From: Blastomussa wellsi
Lineage: Eukaryota; Cnidaria; Anthozoa; Scleractinia; Plerogyridae
Length of the DNA stretch: 64,000 nt
Assembly (NCBI GenBank): GCA_947652115.1
Contig: OX393564.1
Coordinates: 12,119,102 to 12,183,101, forward strand
Direction of reading: 5' to 3'
How positions within the stretch are numbered: position 1 is the first letter of the stretch; each line of letters starts with the position of its first letter. A program made the translations under genes and the position numbers. This document shows positions 13,013 through 25,559 of this stretch, piece after piece. A model generated the notes under the pieces. The model searched no databases. It was not told the origin of the DNA and saw only the letters and a list, made by a program, of their open reading frames with translations.

Positions 13013-14818
13013 AGTGCCTATGAAGTAAAAAATGTTTTGGCACATTTTTGTAGTGTATTGTACCCTTATTCCAAAATGACAAAAGAAATTCGGTGGAAAG
13101 GAAAGAAAATCCGTTTTTTTGCTGCTTGAACTACGTAAATAGGGGGTTCCGGAGACTGGGAACGAATTAAGCGGTGATGACGTAGTTAGTGGTTCCAGCG
13201 TGTTGTTTTGAGTGAACTTCTCCTAGTCAAAGGACTATAGCTTGTATTTTCATGGGCTAAATTTCAACTATGTCTGGCAGTAGCGAGGAAATGCCTTCCT
13301 TGACATCCATTTCGAGCGATGAACAATCCTCAAGAAGCGATTCTTTGCTGGAAATTTAGATAGTTTGACATATCCAACGGCTTTATGCGCGTTACGCGGA
13401 CGAGACAATCGCTCGTGACATTTGTTCATTTGCCGTCGATCTGTTTATTAATTCAGTCTTCTGACCTATTTTGCTTCACATTAGTTTCTAAAGGGCAATA
13501 TGTACTGTATTATTTTGAGGCTTTTTTTTTTCAAACTGAAGCCATAACATCGTAGCCGCCATGCAGATGTATAGAGGTCAGACGTCTGAATGATTTTCCA
13601 TTAGTAGTTTGACACCTCTGTAATGTTCAATATGTTTCGTACACTTGATTTGTTTTTTCTCATTTATATTTGCAAGATATGTTTCAGTTCTCATAACTTA
13701 GCTATCAAAGGGCAGGCAAAGACTTTCCGTGAAGATGCTGATAGCTTGCATTTGCTGTTTGTGACGCCGGGCCCGGCTATTAATAAATTGATACTCGGTT
13801 GCAAGATGTGGTTTATTATCACAGATATCTGTCTTAGTCCGTATTCTCTGGAAACTGCTGCAGGTCTACTTCGATAAAGCCATTCTGTGTTGTAGAGGGC
13901 GTGTTTCTTGCATTAATTTTATCGAGCGTTTTGTCCTCTGAGCTCGGTGTGTAGGTTTTGACCTCCTAATGTGTTCACTGTATTTTCTTGTTGGCACCAC
14001 ATGATTCAATTGGAGATTAATTTTATATTTACCAAGCGCAAATCTGTTGGCTGTGTTGCATGTTGTGCATGCCACTATTTCAAAATATGTTTCCATTTGA
14101 AACAAACACGTGCCATATCTTTTTCGATGTCAAAATTAATCTTGATTGTTTTCTGAAAAGAAATCAACTGTTGTGACTAAACAATTAGATGTGTGCGTGT
14201 TTCACGCCTGCACGTAGCATAGGATGTTAATTAATAAACTTCACTTACTCTTCGCCGCTTTCGTTCAGACGTTTCAGTTATAGGCAATGTCTTCGACACA
14301 TCCGGATTTTGTGGATGGAACTGAACCCTTAATAAGACGTTTTCCAATTCCACAGCTTTGTGGTATTACGTTGTGTGTATCACAGTGGAAACCTGGCTTG
14401 TGGTCGAAGCCGCTTTTGTGAAACATGACTTGTTTGGCACGAAATCTTGTTGGTGAATGTGTGTGAATTGAGTCCAGGTTTGCCCCACACTTTCTCCTTT
14501 GGGGAGTAATACATCAAAATCTCTGGTGTGCCAGTCCTGTATTGGGGCCACCAACGGCACAATAATCCATACCTCCCTTCTTCGCTCTCTTATCCGCCAT
14601 GGTGCTATCGTATTCAGAACCACCAACTGCGTCACTTCCTCTGTAATCTGAGCATCTGGCTGAGTGCGAGACGGGCCCATTTCAGCTTGCAAAATCCAAA
14701 CTTTGAGGTTCCAAAAAACATAAAAGAATGCGCTTTTGATGGCTTACACCCGCAAATTTGAGTTAATAAAGACACAAACAAGCGAATTGGTAAAAAAAAA
14801 CTTTACTTCATAGGCACT
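13013..14818. mobile_element. Non-autonomous DNA transposon with TTAA target sites
   Basis: Left terminus AGTGCCTATGAAGTAAA follows TTAA at 13009-13012; the reverse complement TTTACTTCATAGGCACT precedes TTAA at 14819-14822. The interior carries a small Ser-rich frame starting ATG at 13270 (MSGSSEEMPSLTSISSDEQS) and a minus-strand frame at 14366-14692 (Trp/Arg-rich) that may be remnants of captured or transposon genes. Neither is identified. Confidence 0.7.
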
Positions 14819-15249
14819 TTAAAATAACTCTTTTTCCCTCAAAATCCTGATGTTTGCCTTGTGACCACGTCACATGACACAAGGTAATGTGGGTTCTCAA
14901 CACATTCCTGTGTAAGATTCCTTGAGTTCCTAATGTAAGATTCTTTTGTTAGATCTTTCCATGTCTAGCATTACTGTTTAGGGTGGGTTTCAATCGACCA
15001 GATACGGTCGATTCTTGGATGCAAACAAATATCGATGCTATCTTATTTCATGGAGATCGCATGTATTTACATGCTCTAACTAATGAAATGGTACCTGATA
15101 CGGACACTCTTTCAGTAAACGAGTTGCCGAAGGTGGCAACCTCACAAACCAATGTTTAGTACTGTTTAAACTACAGTTAATTTTAACAGCGGCATATTGA
15201 TCACTCATTTTGTGGCGAAAAGCCATTTTGCTAACTGAGGCATCCTTCA

Positions 15250-15545
15250 TCTAGAGTAAACCTTTTTGCCTAATGTTATTGAATCTTAAGATTATCAGCA
15301 ATCTATTAACTAGAATCTCAATCTGTATTCCACTGTAGTACTTCACATCTTTATCATAGAATCATTCAGTCGCTCTTGTCGTAATTAATAATTATGTCTT
15401 TTTGTAATCTTTGTCATTGTAAATATATTAATTAACTATTTTATCTTTGCTCCACCCAACTCGATTAGCCTTGCTAAATTTGGGTGGACAAACTTATCAC
15501 TGTAACTAGTATTGTATGTAATAAACGTTGTTGTTGTTTAATTAA
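15250..15545 (+). repeat. Possible non-LTR retrotransposon 3' end
   Basis: An AT-rich stretch ends in TGTAATAAACGTTGTTGTTG at about 15515-15540. It has a polyadenylation-like AATAAA and a short (GTT)n tail, as seen at the 3' ends of some LINE copies. No reverse transcriptase is present. From 14823 to 17420 I see no gene. Confidence 0.35.
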
Positions 15546-17422
15546 TGCATTTCGGATAGTCCAAATGCAATGTTAGTTCTTAATGGTTATGTGATGGCTG
15601 TTATAAAAAAAGTCAGATTCCTTTCATCTTATTGATTCACATGCAAGAAACTGCCTGGGAATACCCGATTAAAATGGTACTGCTATTGGCATGTTTTAAA
15701 GTTTACTGAACTAGATGAATTTCAAAATCATCGCGAAACTTTAGCGTGTTATTTGAATGTAAGCTTAGTTGAGATTATATCTGTCCATGTTTTTGTAGTT
15801 ATTGGTTTCTCGTATTTGTGAAAATTAGCTCAAAAATTGAACCATAAATTCATAAAAAGAGTTTAGTTTCTATATCAATACTGTAATTTCATAAAGACCA
15901 AACTGCGCTAATTAACATGACGTGTAAGTACCACCAGTAGAAATATTGATTCAAAACCCTAATTTAGACAATACGTGATTATGTCTTCATCGTCATCTCG
16001 GTTAATCACCTAGGAAACATTTATCGTGAACTTCAAACGACAGCCAAGTAACCAAGCTTTTGGAAGTAGACAGAAGTTTAGGCACAACGGCCTGTATTCC
16101 AGAACGGGAACCGGAAATGGTATACGGCTTGACAAAACTTTTTACAACAGCGATCTTTCATGTTTCCAATCTTTTGATACAAACGTACATACTATTGCTT
16201 AACCTTACCAGACTAGAGAGGCAGCACTGAACTTCTCCTTGAGAACTACTAGTATTAGAATAGCCTAATGATCACATGGCTTTGACTAAAACCTGTCATC
16301 TGATGCCAATTCTCTGCAAATAAACCAACAGTTGCATGTACATGTAGCATCAACAAATTTTATGAGATTAAGTTGTTTTTAGAATAGTTGTGTGGTGTGT
16401 AATGTGTGTTTTGATGAGCTTTTCACTTTTTGGGTTTAGTGGACTTTATATTACAAGGGATTTGAAGCTGTTATTTATGTAGCTATCTAGATTAAGTAAA
16501 ACCTTGAGAGTCACTAAATACGGACATTAGATTGTGACACTATTGTTAAAACTCTTGTAAAATTGTGTACTGTCATCTCTCACATGACTGTCCTCATTTG
16601 GTTTCTCATTCAAAACGAGAGCAGGCCAAGTTTAGAGAACCACACATTGACTGTGTGAAAAGAGTCTGAAAAGTTCTGATTTTAGAAATACACGGTTAGA
16701 GTTAAAGATTTCAGAAACAGAATATTAGGGTTTGTAATAATAACAACACAACCACTGACACAAGGACCTTGCTGGTACAAGTATTGTATATCAGCATATT
16801 GTGAATGTCACACCATATCATGCAGCTTTTGTTCAGCAACATATATTGACCTGAAAAGAAAAACAGAGTTAATCAAAGACTTGTAAGAATAGACCGTTCT
16901 CACGTGACGACAGCCATGTTGGTGTACTTGAGAAATGGAGACATTCTCTCCTTTGGGAACTAAACACTATTTTTATGCAAATTTTGCACAAAAAGTTTGG
17001 ATTGTTTGGTCCACCAATATGGCCACCTTATCATCCACCTCTAACAAAGTGATACAAAGGGCTTTCAATTACAGTTTGAGTCTTGTGCTGACCGTAGTGG
17101 TCCAGTGTCTAGCAATATGTACACTATCTACAAGCAAGGTATTTGTGTGCTGACGAAGGGGGAATATGAGGAAGTGGGGAATGTCACAATGATTTCAGGA
17201 TCTACTTGTATGAGATCATTCGATTGCATTGAGTCAGTCTCTCTTGACAACTCAAGTAACAGGTAATTTGCATCACTTGGCGTAAATTCTTTTATGTGAA
17301 TTGTCTTTAAAACCAACATTTTATGAGGTTCTGACCAAGAGAAGTGCACAAATTCGCCATCAAGAGTGTATACAATCGAAGATTTTCATATTTGGTCAGA
17401 AGGTAGTTTTTAGTGAGCTATT

Positions 17423-17455
17423 TACAAAAATAGGTCCGCAATGCGTACATGCGTG
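17423..17455 (+). repeat. Copy of a dispersed transposon terminus (GGTCCGCAATGCGTAC)
   Basis: AAAAATAGGTCCGCAATGCG then TACATGCGTGG occurs here. The same block occurs at about 32383-32410 (+) and 51407-51437 (-). Similarity stops abruptly at the A-rich side, as expected for an element end. I could not find the matching other end of this copy. Confidence 0.5.
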
Positions 17456-17832
17456 GCGCACAAAAGACCTTGCAATCAGGCTAAACTTGAATAATGTATC
17501 ATGAAAAATAGTATTTTGAAGGTTAATATAATTACCAATAGATGCATGTCTAACGGTTTCAATGTATTTTTAATTCAAAAGTAAACATTAGCCTCCCATG
17601 CAGATATCCTTTGGGCTTTGTCACGCATTCCTTCCCCATAGACTGAATCGACAGTCCACTTCTGTTCACAAGCCGTTTAATCCAATTAAAGAAAACAATC
17701 AGTATTGACTCATTGTATGACAGCTATCCTATTAAGTGCTGCGAAAAAATGGTCACCTGTGGATTAATCATTCGTCATTTCACCTTCTCGTTTTATTTCT
17801 ATGTACCATAGTTGCATGTTTTTTTCACAAAA

Positions 17833-18727
17833 AAATTAGACTACGAGCAGTCCCTTTTTTTCTTAGTCCATGGCCGCGCTAAACCTGGGAGACGCGCACA
17901 CGCAGCGAGGCACGTTGCAATTTTGGGACTATTTTTCGCCCAAATTAAGGATAAAATAAGAATTTTAATTCTTTTGTGTCTTGCTAATGAAGAAAATGTC
18001 AAAAGTTTTGGTCAAACTCCAGTCCAATTTATCTTGACATTACGTAAGCGATTTGCTCGATCAGACGCCATTACAGTGGTTTCTTTGTAAATATGTATCG
18101 CTGGCGCACATAGGCGCTTCCCGTTTGCCAAAACAACTCACAAAAACAACAAGCATGGCGGACGTGGGGGTTTGCAAGTTTTGTTCATCTCGCGGTTGTC
18201 CTTGCCAAGGATTCAAACATTTCATAACGATACTCCGACTACTTTTGCTCAATATGCTACAGCTAAAGCTTAACAAAACGCCTGCAAAGGTAAAGTGTGT
18301 CGAAAAGGTAAAGATTATTACTTGTGTTGAGTTTAGATCAGAGATGTCCAAGATTGTGTCCTTTCTTGTAGTTGGTCCTCCCAACTTGCCTACAAATGTA
18401 ATTTAGTTTAAATGGAATTAAAAGTTTGAGAATCTACTAAATAGTGTATTGTACAGTGATCTATGAAGATGTCGGCACGTGATTCAATTCAATTTCATTT
18501 TCATTCGATCATGCAATCGTTGGATTAAATCAATAGGCGCGGTTAATTAGATTTGAAATTAACACCAAAAAATCACTCGGTTGTGAAAGGTCAAACGCTG
18601 TGGCTTAGGCGGTAGTCTCTCTTTTTTGTGCCTCGCTGCGTGGGCACGTCTCCCAGGTTTCACGCGACCATGTTTCCGCTCCGCACTTGAAGGACTAAGA
18701 AAAAAAGGGACTGCTTGTAGTCTACAA
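17833..18727. repeat. Foldback element with long TIRs (AGCAGTCCCTTTTTTTCTTA type)
   Basis: The left end (TAGACTACGAGCAGTCCC then TTTTTTTCTTAGTCC ... CCTGGGAGACGCGCAC ... CGCAGCGAGGCAC) is matched by its reverse complement at 18640-18725 (GTGCCTCGCTGCGTGGGCAC ... GGACTAAGAAAAAAAGGGAC). The arms are about 100 bp and imperfect. The 650-bp interior includes an ATGGCGGACGTGGGGGTTTG start-like site (about 18155) with a short frame but no recognised domain. Confidence 0.75.
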
Positions 18728-19341
18728 AAAAAATGTTTTTCTGTTGCAAGTTTCTCCCGAAATTAGTGTGCGTCTTATAGCCAAATATTTTCACGAAACA
18801 AAATCCAAAGATTGCAATTTATCTGAACTTACAATTAAAATGAGACAAATAAAACACACTTCATGTTGGTTATTGACTATTTTAGATTTGCTGGTTCTGG
18901 TTCTGAAAAAGAACCGGGGTGGCTCTGAAAAGAGCTGTTGAAGTGGTTCCGAGAAGTACCATTTATCTTGAACAAAGATGGCCACTTGTCTTTCTGCTTG
19001 CTATCTGTGTCAAACTCATTTTGCCTCGTCACAGTGTCCGTCAATTGTCCACTGAAGGAATTCCACACGAGAAGAACTTTCTGGTCTATAGTGTAACAAA
19101 GATTGTGCTGAATTAACTCCACTTAAAAGGCTGCATTGTATTGAGCAACGATCGACTGCAGAGCGAAAACCAAACAAACTAAAATTTGCATATGTGCTAA
19201 AGAGCATGTGCTCAATAACACGATAAATCAACAATAAAATTTGAACCTGATTTCCAAAATAATATTTGTTTGCTTCCCTTATCGAAAAGATCCCACAAAG
19301 AATTTATGAATGTATCCATTTGTAACTCACATGAACATTAC

Positions 19342-19568
19342 GGCCATGCTAAGAAAACCGTGAACACCAGAAATGTTTATGGAATGTTATTGTGTTACAA
19401 AGAAAAAGCCAATCAGGTGTGAGAAAACTAAACTGCAAACAGCAACGGTCATTAGTTTGCGGTTTTGAGGTTTCCTCGTGTGTCCTGAACTTTGGTGCGA
19501 TTGGTCACTACAAAAATCAACATTCCTGAAAATTTTCAGGTGTTCACGGTTTTCTTAGCAAGGCTGTA
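19342..19568. repeat. Small MITE, 26-bp TIR
   Basis: GGCCATGCTAAGAAAACCGT-GAACACC on the left is mirrored by GGTGTTCACGGTTTTCTTAG-CAAGGC on the right. Length is about 225 bp; no coding content. No gene is seen between 18728 and 20700. Confidence 0.7.
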
Positions 19569-20718
19569 ACTGTCATTTGATAACTCATGATTCATAACTC
19601 ACTGAATTGGCGGACCCATTAGAGGTATTAGTTTGCAACTTTTGTTTTCGCGTATATCATAACAGCAGATTTTGATCGGTGCCATGTCAGTCTTTGTGAA
19701 TTTTATGTTTGCATTTTAGCTTGCATGTGCGTTTGCTGCGTTAATTTGTTTTCATTTGTTGGGTGTGAAAAATAAATGATATTTGTCATTCTCATCTTGA
19801 GGTTTGTGATTATTTGGCTACTGCTACTACTTGCTGATTTTTTAATGTTTGTTATTCATGAATAGCAGTCTTGTGCAATGCAAAAAATCTCCAAACATTG
19901 TATTTGTATGAATAAATCGGAAAAATCGTGCTCATCAACTACATTTATGTTAAGAGTTTCATACTGATATTTAAAAATGTCGATTTCAGCATTAAAGAAA
20001 GCTTGAATTTCGGAAAACCAAGTCAAAATGAAGCCAAGTGAATCAAAGTCGTCAAACGCACTCCTAATCTTTGATTACTACTAGTATATTTACATAATAT
20101 CTCTTCGCAAAGCTTTTACTAAGTGGTTATTGAAAGGTATTTTAAGCTTTCATGACGATAAAAACTTTTTTATAATCTTTTTTTCGTGTAAAGTGTTGTC
20201 GATTTATCTAGGCATGACGCCAACATTAGGGACCAATCATTTATTACATCCCAGTGGGGGCGGTGGTTTTGGAGGGGGGTACAATTTTGAAACAAGATCC
20301 ATTTTGGGGGATACATTATTATCTTGCAAGAAACGTGAGGGGGTCAAATTTTATGACAGCAACGGACGTCTAAAAAGTTTTACAACTGAGACAGTCCTTG
20401 TTACCTTTCAGAATGCAGGAAATAGCATCTTAGAGGACTGCATTTGTAGAAAATTTTCCATGGAAACATGCCCCCAGACATCCCTTGAGACCTTTTGTGC
20501 TTGTGCTCGCTCCCAAAACCTATCTTTCTTCCATTTCAAGGGTTGGAATACAAACAATAAAATTAATGAGAGAAGAGATAAACAAGATATGAAATAAATA
20601 GGATAAAACCAAACATCATGTCTAGGCATGATGTTATTTATGTCGATGCATTGACCTATTGTAGTTCACGGGCATATTTGTTAATCCGACAGTGGTTTGT
20701 TATGTGATGTATTAGCAG

Positions 20719-20760
20719 CCAATCATATGGTATAGCCCAATGGGTCCGTCGAGTATAAAG
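20719..20760 (+). promoter_or_regulatory. CCAAT/TATA-like promoter of the DIRS-type element
   Basis: A CCAAT at 20719-20723 and TATAAAG at 20754-20760 lie 110-150 bp upstream of the SGNH-hydrolase ATG at 20871, with no other gene between. This is a plausible element promoter. Inference from spacing only. Confidence 0.35.
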
Positions 20761-20870
20761 GACTTGCCCCACTGACAAATATTCCCTCTTGCTCTCACCA
20801 TCACAGCGAATATATCTCTGGGAGAACACATTTTTCAGGCAAGTTATATAGCGGGTAGTTTGTAATTCAA

Positions 20871-21354
20871 ATGGCTCAACATAGGGTTTTAGTCCTGGGT
20901 CATTCATTTATTAGACATTTGGACAAATTTGTTGTCGCAAACCCTGACCTTGATCATCAATTTTTGTTAAGGAATGTTGCCACATTCCATTGGCATGGCG
21001 TGGGTGGCTAAGGCATTGCAATATGACCTCCCTGTGATCGATTCCTTTGCCCCAGTCATAGTTATTTTAAAACTGGGAACTAATGATCTCTCCCAGCTCG
21101 ATACTTTAGTCAGGGGTGCTGCTATCGAGGAATTTGTTACCCTTTTACACGACAAGTACAATGTTCAAATAATTTGTGTTTGTCAAACCCTCCTGGGATC
21201 CGACCCTACGTTCAACACACATGTCCGCGCATTAAACAAATATGTTAAAACATTCATCAAGGCACTCCCTTATTCCTTTTTCTGGGGACGTAGGGGTTTT
21301 TGGCAGTCGACCCAGGGATTTCTCGCTCGTGATGGTGTACACCTAAATAGGTGA
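20871..21354 (+). pseudogene. SGNH/GDSL-type hydrolase of a DIRS-like retroelement (frameshifted)
   Basis: It starts MAQHRVLVLGHSFIRHL. GHSF carries the block I serine, LGTNDL the block III asparagine, and DGVHLN near the end the block V Asp-x-x-His, so all SGNH catalytic positions are present. A frameshift near 20995-21010 separates the first 45 residues from the rest. About 160 residues, a single esterase-like domain. Such hydrolase ORFs are known in some tyrosine-recombinase retrotransposons and in ORF1 of some CR1/L2 LINEs. The downstream gag-, RT- and YR-like remnants on the same strand point to the former. Its role in the retroelement cycle is not established. Confidence 0.65.
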
Positions 21355-21995
21355 GGGCGATTCAAGTATTTTAGGAGTCTCAGAGGGGCTGTTTTGAAGT
21401 CATTACATGCTGGTTCTTTTGCCGACCATACACCTTACTCCAAAATGGTCGCTGATTTATGCACATACAAATTGGCCCTTGTTGCCTCGTTCCCCTTGTT
21501 GCCTCGATCCACCTTTGTGCATAGTTCATTGATGTGCCTTTGTTTATATCGTTTGCACAGTACATAAATGTGCCTTTACTTTATGCGGTAACTACAGTCA
21601 ATTAATGTGGTTTGGTTTGATACCGTTTGCACAGTACAAAAGTGTGCCTTTGTTTATATACCATCTTTGGTTATTATTGTTGCTTGCAGTTTACCGCATG
21701 AGTATACAACCGTTTTGATCGCCTACTTCTGTAGGTGTGTCCAATGCACTCGGTATTACTGTCTCTCGTTTATATTTATTCATGGAAATGGACTGTTTTG
21801 ACTGTACAAAGTCGTTGTCTCAGTATGGTAAACCGCGTCTTCCTGTTTTCGCATAGCGCGGAAATTTTGGCGGTCACTTGAATCCGGCTCCACTGCAGTT
21901 GTTTTATTTTATCTTGTAACATTGTACGACGTGTACATAGTTAGTACTGCCATTTAACATCTGTTATTGCATAGTGTATTTCTTCTCGCTGAATC
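21355..21995. other. Spacer between SGNH and gag-like remnants
   Basis: It contains imperfect internal repeats (TTTGTTTATA-ccg, TTTGCACAGTACA at 21550 and 21625) but no frame with a recognisable product. Confidence 0.4.
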
Positions 21996-22868
21996 ATGCC
22001 TCCTAAAAGGCGTACTGCTGGCCCTGCAAGGCGTTCTAAACATCACTGGCCGTTGTGCCTGCATCTGATTTGCAAGGGGCAGACGCAGATGCTATCGTTG
22101 CAATCAGGCACGATCAACCTCCCCACGAACAGGGGATGGTGCAAATAAATGTTCAGGCACTCACAAGCACAATTGCTGCTTCTGTATCTGAAGCCGTCAA
22201 GGATGCAATGGCTGCACAACACCAAGCAAGCGTCCCTGGCCACAACCAACATCGACAAGTACAGCATCTGGTGGACGCAGAGATTGCTATCGTAACTCAA
22301 GGTACGCAAGACCCGAATCAACACCTTCCAACTTTAAGCTCTGGGGATCAACCCCATCAGCTCTTTACCAGCATAGGAGTTAATTTAGGTGCACGAGTTA
22401 GCACTAAGACCAAAGCGAAAATTTGGTCCAATGATTACATAGATTTTGGGGTGTTATTGTCAGTTGCTCCTCCTCGAGAAAAATATGCCCTATCTATGAG
22501 CTCTACTGGGGGTACTTTGGGTCAACCCCAGCTAACTCTACAGCAGTGGCTTACTGCGTTTAATATTTGTGTTTCCATTTACATGGAGAGTGGCTGACAA
22601 CGCCCCAAAGCTAATGAAATACTGTAAAGTGGTGGGTGATCTCTCCCAGAAATCGGCCGACTGGCTCTTTTATGGCGAACATTTTCGCTACCTGAGACAA
22701 TCCGCACCTCATAGCTATCCTTGGGACCAGATACACTGGGAATTATGGCTTCCGGTGGTGACCAATTTTTGCGGGAAAACCAGGCGGAACGTCTTGAGAC
22801 TCTATTGTCTAGTTATAGTCCGGCTCATAAAACCCTTTTAGTCGACGGTTGGTCGGGTTGTGGCATTA
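21996..22868 (+). pseudogene. gag-like ORF of the DIRS-like element (frameshifted)
   Basis: It begins with a basic N-terminus, MPPKRRTAGPARRSK, and shifts frame at about 22045 into a 180-codon frame (Gln/His-rich, then SNDYIDFGVLLS ... LTLQQWLTAFNIC). It shifts again at about 22590 into a frame with APKLMKYCKVVGDLSQKSAD. The YIDFG ... W..AF ... LM.Y motif order is typical of the gag-like ORF preceding DIRS RT. The C-terminal zinc-knuckle part is missing: the frame is broken by a MITE at 22870. Confidence 0.6.
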
Positions 22869-22869
22869 G

Positions 22870-23694
22870 GACTTCAACACAGTCAAAGTGTGTAATTCAT
22901 TACGTATTCAGTTTTCAGTTTACATATGCATAAATTAGTGCTAGAATCCTCAGGGGACACTTGGCACCACTTAGTTGCTTGGCCACGAGGTGCAGAAAAA
23001 ACCTGTTTCGTCTACAACTAAACTCCACGCCCTCAGCAAAAATAAGTGACGATAAACTTTTGGTTTACGCTTCCATTGACCATTCTCTTGTAAAGATATC
23101 TCACATAAACTAACCCGGCTATCAACACATGTAAATGTGGTAGCGTCGCATTTATCTTCGCTTTTGTTTCATGTTAAAATGTAAACAGAACTGAAAAACA
23201 TCATCGTTTTGTTCGGCTATTAATTAAGATCCTCAAGAACTTCGGTGAGCAGAAAGATTTCGCTCTTATTTGAATAGACGGAGGTTAGATATCAATTTTA
23301 ACTGTGTGCAATTAATTTGTTTCCTATGGATTAAAAGTAAAAACACGGTAATTTACAAGCGTAAATTCCGATCCTTCAACAGCTTGTGTGTTCTTGAAGC
23401 GCATCGATCGTGGTGCGATAAAATCACAGACAGGAAATATTTTGTGTTTACTTTGGCCTCTCATCTGTATTTCTAAACACTTCTTAAATAATAGAATGTT
23501 GCACAAACGATTTCAGTTCATTCTTGGCAAACCATATACTAAGGAATGCATTACTAGAAATATGTTTTCAACATTCGGCTCGAACAAAACCGGTTTTGAA
23601 AAGCATCGAGTGTTGCTATACAAGCCTCATAACTATGGACGAAGCCAAGTTGAGTCGGGTTCGCTGAATTACACACTTTGACTGTGTCGAAGTC
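22870..23694. repeat. MITE inserted in the DIRS-like element, 30-bp TIRs
   Basis: Left end GACTTCAACACAGTCAAAGT-GTGTAATTCA; right end is its reverse complement with one mismatch (TGAATTACACACTTTGACTG-TGTCGAAGTC). The element is about 825 bp with no coding content. A related end in the opposite orientation lies at about 25860-25979. I could not define a target duplication. Confidence 0.75.
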
Positions 23695-23809
23695 GTCGTG
23701 GATGTTTCAAGGCACCACCGTTTCCCAATTTCCGCACATTGGCATAGTTCCCAAGAAGACACCAAATTAATTTAGATTAAGTCACCATTTATCATATCCC
23801 AAGGGCACC

Positions 23810-24976
23810 TCTGTCAACGATTCCATTTCTGACGAATTTTCATCGGTCCATTATGCTACAACCCGCGATGCAATACAAAATGTTAAAGCACCTAGGGGCA
23901 GGCTCTTTTATGGCTAAAACGGATATGAATACTATTTCGATCGTTGTCTAGCGATGGGTCTTGGGTCAAGCTGTGCCATTTTCGAACAATTCAGTTCTTC
24001 TTTAGAGTGGCTTGCCACATCTCACTTACGGGTCTCTGCCATTTTACATAATTTAGGTGACTTTTTATTTAACGCTCGTACAAAAGAGAAGTGCAGTAGC
24101 GATTTACATAATTTTCTTGAGATGTGTGAATTCCTTGGAGTCCCCATTGCTCAAGAAAAAACCATAGGACCAGAAACCACTTTACAATTCGCTGTCATAG
24201 AGCTTGACTCTGTGCGTCAAGAGGCTAGGTTACCCCTAGATAAGCTTTCCAAATGTCGCACCTTACTTCTTCATTTTTATAGGAAACGCTCCGTAACTCT
24301 GCGTGAACTACGGTCCTTAATCGGTCTGTTAAAGTTTTTCTGTTCCGTTGTAATTCCAGGCTGTGCCCTTTTATGCCGCTTAATTGATCTTACCACCGGG
24401 CTGACTCGCCCTCATTACCACATCCATTTGAATAGAGAAACTAAACGTGATCTCCAGATGTGGTTTACATTTCTGGATAAGTTTAATGGCAAGGCCTTCT
24501 TTCTTTCCGACCGTTGGGACACTTCTCCTACACTCCAGTTGTATACGGATACCAAGGGTTGTGGTGCGATAATTGGAACGCACTGGTTCGGCGGCCTTTT
24601 TCCTGCGGCATGGCACGGATTTAACATTACTTTTCTCGAATTTTTCCCCATTGTTATTGCTGTACATATTTGGGGATCTAGGATGGCCAATCGTTACGTG
24701 CTATTTTTTACTGATAATGCTGCCCTAGTAGATATTATCAACAAGCAAACATCTAAGCATAAGTCGGTGATGGTACTTATACAAGAGCTAGTTCTAAGAT
24801 GTCTTAGTTACAATATTTTATTTCGTGCCAGGCATGTTCCTGGCTTGCAGAACTGCCAAGCAGATTATATCTCTCGTTTTCAGGTCGAGAGCTTCAAGGA
24901 ACTAGTGCCCGGGGCAGACGAATTACCAACATCAGTGCCAGCGAACCTTCTACCGGAGAATTGGTCACTCACTTGA
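23810..24976 (+). pseudogene. DIRS-type reverse transcriptase / RNase H (inactivated)
   Basis: The 340-codon frame from 23954 carries GSSCAIFEQFSSSLEWL, the IGPETTLQFAVIELD block and LRELRSLIGLLKFF. An RNase H-like part follows (LYTDTKGCGAIIG, LEFFPIVIAVHIWG, FFTDNAALVDIIN, ADYISRF), the usual order for DIRS polyproteins. Upstream, out of frame, LGAGSFMAKTDM (motif A region) is visible at about 23890-23925. It is followed directly by the YYFDRCLAMG block, so a short deletion removed the residues between. The catalytic box reads HNLGDFLF; DIRS RTs have two aspartates (LDDF), so one is lost. This copy cannot encode a working RT. Confidence 0.8.
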
Positions 24977-25290
24977 GAGATTTACTAGGCTCAGCTCTTG
25001 CGCCTGGTACCAAAAAATCGTACCAGCGAGCATCGGGTCTTTTCAAACTTTTTCTGCACGTTTTTATGGGTTATCCATCGCTGAACTCCCTTTATCTTCT
25101 TCCCAATTGGCTCTTTTATCTCTTATCTTTCTTCTAGAAAACTCTCACCTTCTACGGTTACTTCGTATCTTTCGGCTATCGCTTATGTTTACAAAATCAA
25201 AGGTTATCGCGATCCAACTAAATAGTTTTTGATACACAAACATTCAGCGGATCTTCATCTGCCTATCACTCGATAGGTGTTGCACGAGAT
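24965..25290 (+). pseudogene. Tyrosine recombinase N-terminal fragment of the DIRS-like element
   Basis: Overlapping the RT stop codon, frames carry LLGSALAPGTKKSYQRASGL, then (shifted) SAIAYVYKIKGYRDPTK, then IHKHSADLHLPITR. The order ALAPGTxxxYxRA ... AYVxKI.G..DPTK ... LPIT is that of DIRS tyrosine recombinases' core-binding half. The catalytic R-H-R-Y half is absent; AT-rich sequence and another repeat replace it. Confidence 0.6.
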
Positions 25291-25555
25291 AACCATAATA
25301 TATAACATAATAACATAACATAATAATTACATAATTATATATTATACGGTCTGAACACCTACATGCAAACTAAGTTCTCACCATGTAGGAAAAGTAACGC
25401 ACCAGCTACACATTTAATGATAATGATAATGAATTGAATTTGTATAGAGCTAAAACTATAAAAGAATATTCAAAAGCGCTTAACATTAAGTTAAAATTAA
25501 TGAATAAATAATGAGTAAAAAATTTAAAAATCCCTAAAAGCTATAATATTAAACC
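25291..25555. other. AT-rich stretch, possible retroelement tail
   Basis: It contains runs of TAATAACATAACATAATAAT and a TTGTATAGAGCTAAAACTAT ... AAAAGCGCTTAACA block resembling the 3' tails of cnidarian non-LTR or SINE copies. No coding frame. Confidence 0.3.
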
Positions 25556-25559
25556 ATGC

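Noticed and set aside
14366..14692. 108-codon minus-strand frame in the 13013-14818 element
   Set aside because: Some protein-like composition, but no identifiable domain or partner exon; mentioned only within the element.
20130..20597. 155-codon + frame
   Set aside because: Glycine-rich and low-complexity, no domain, no splice context, upstream of the DIRS promoter-like region; probably accidental.
24380..24690. Minus-strand frames opposite the DIRS RNase H
   Set aside because: Shadows of the + strand RT/RNase H frame.
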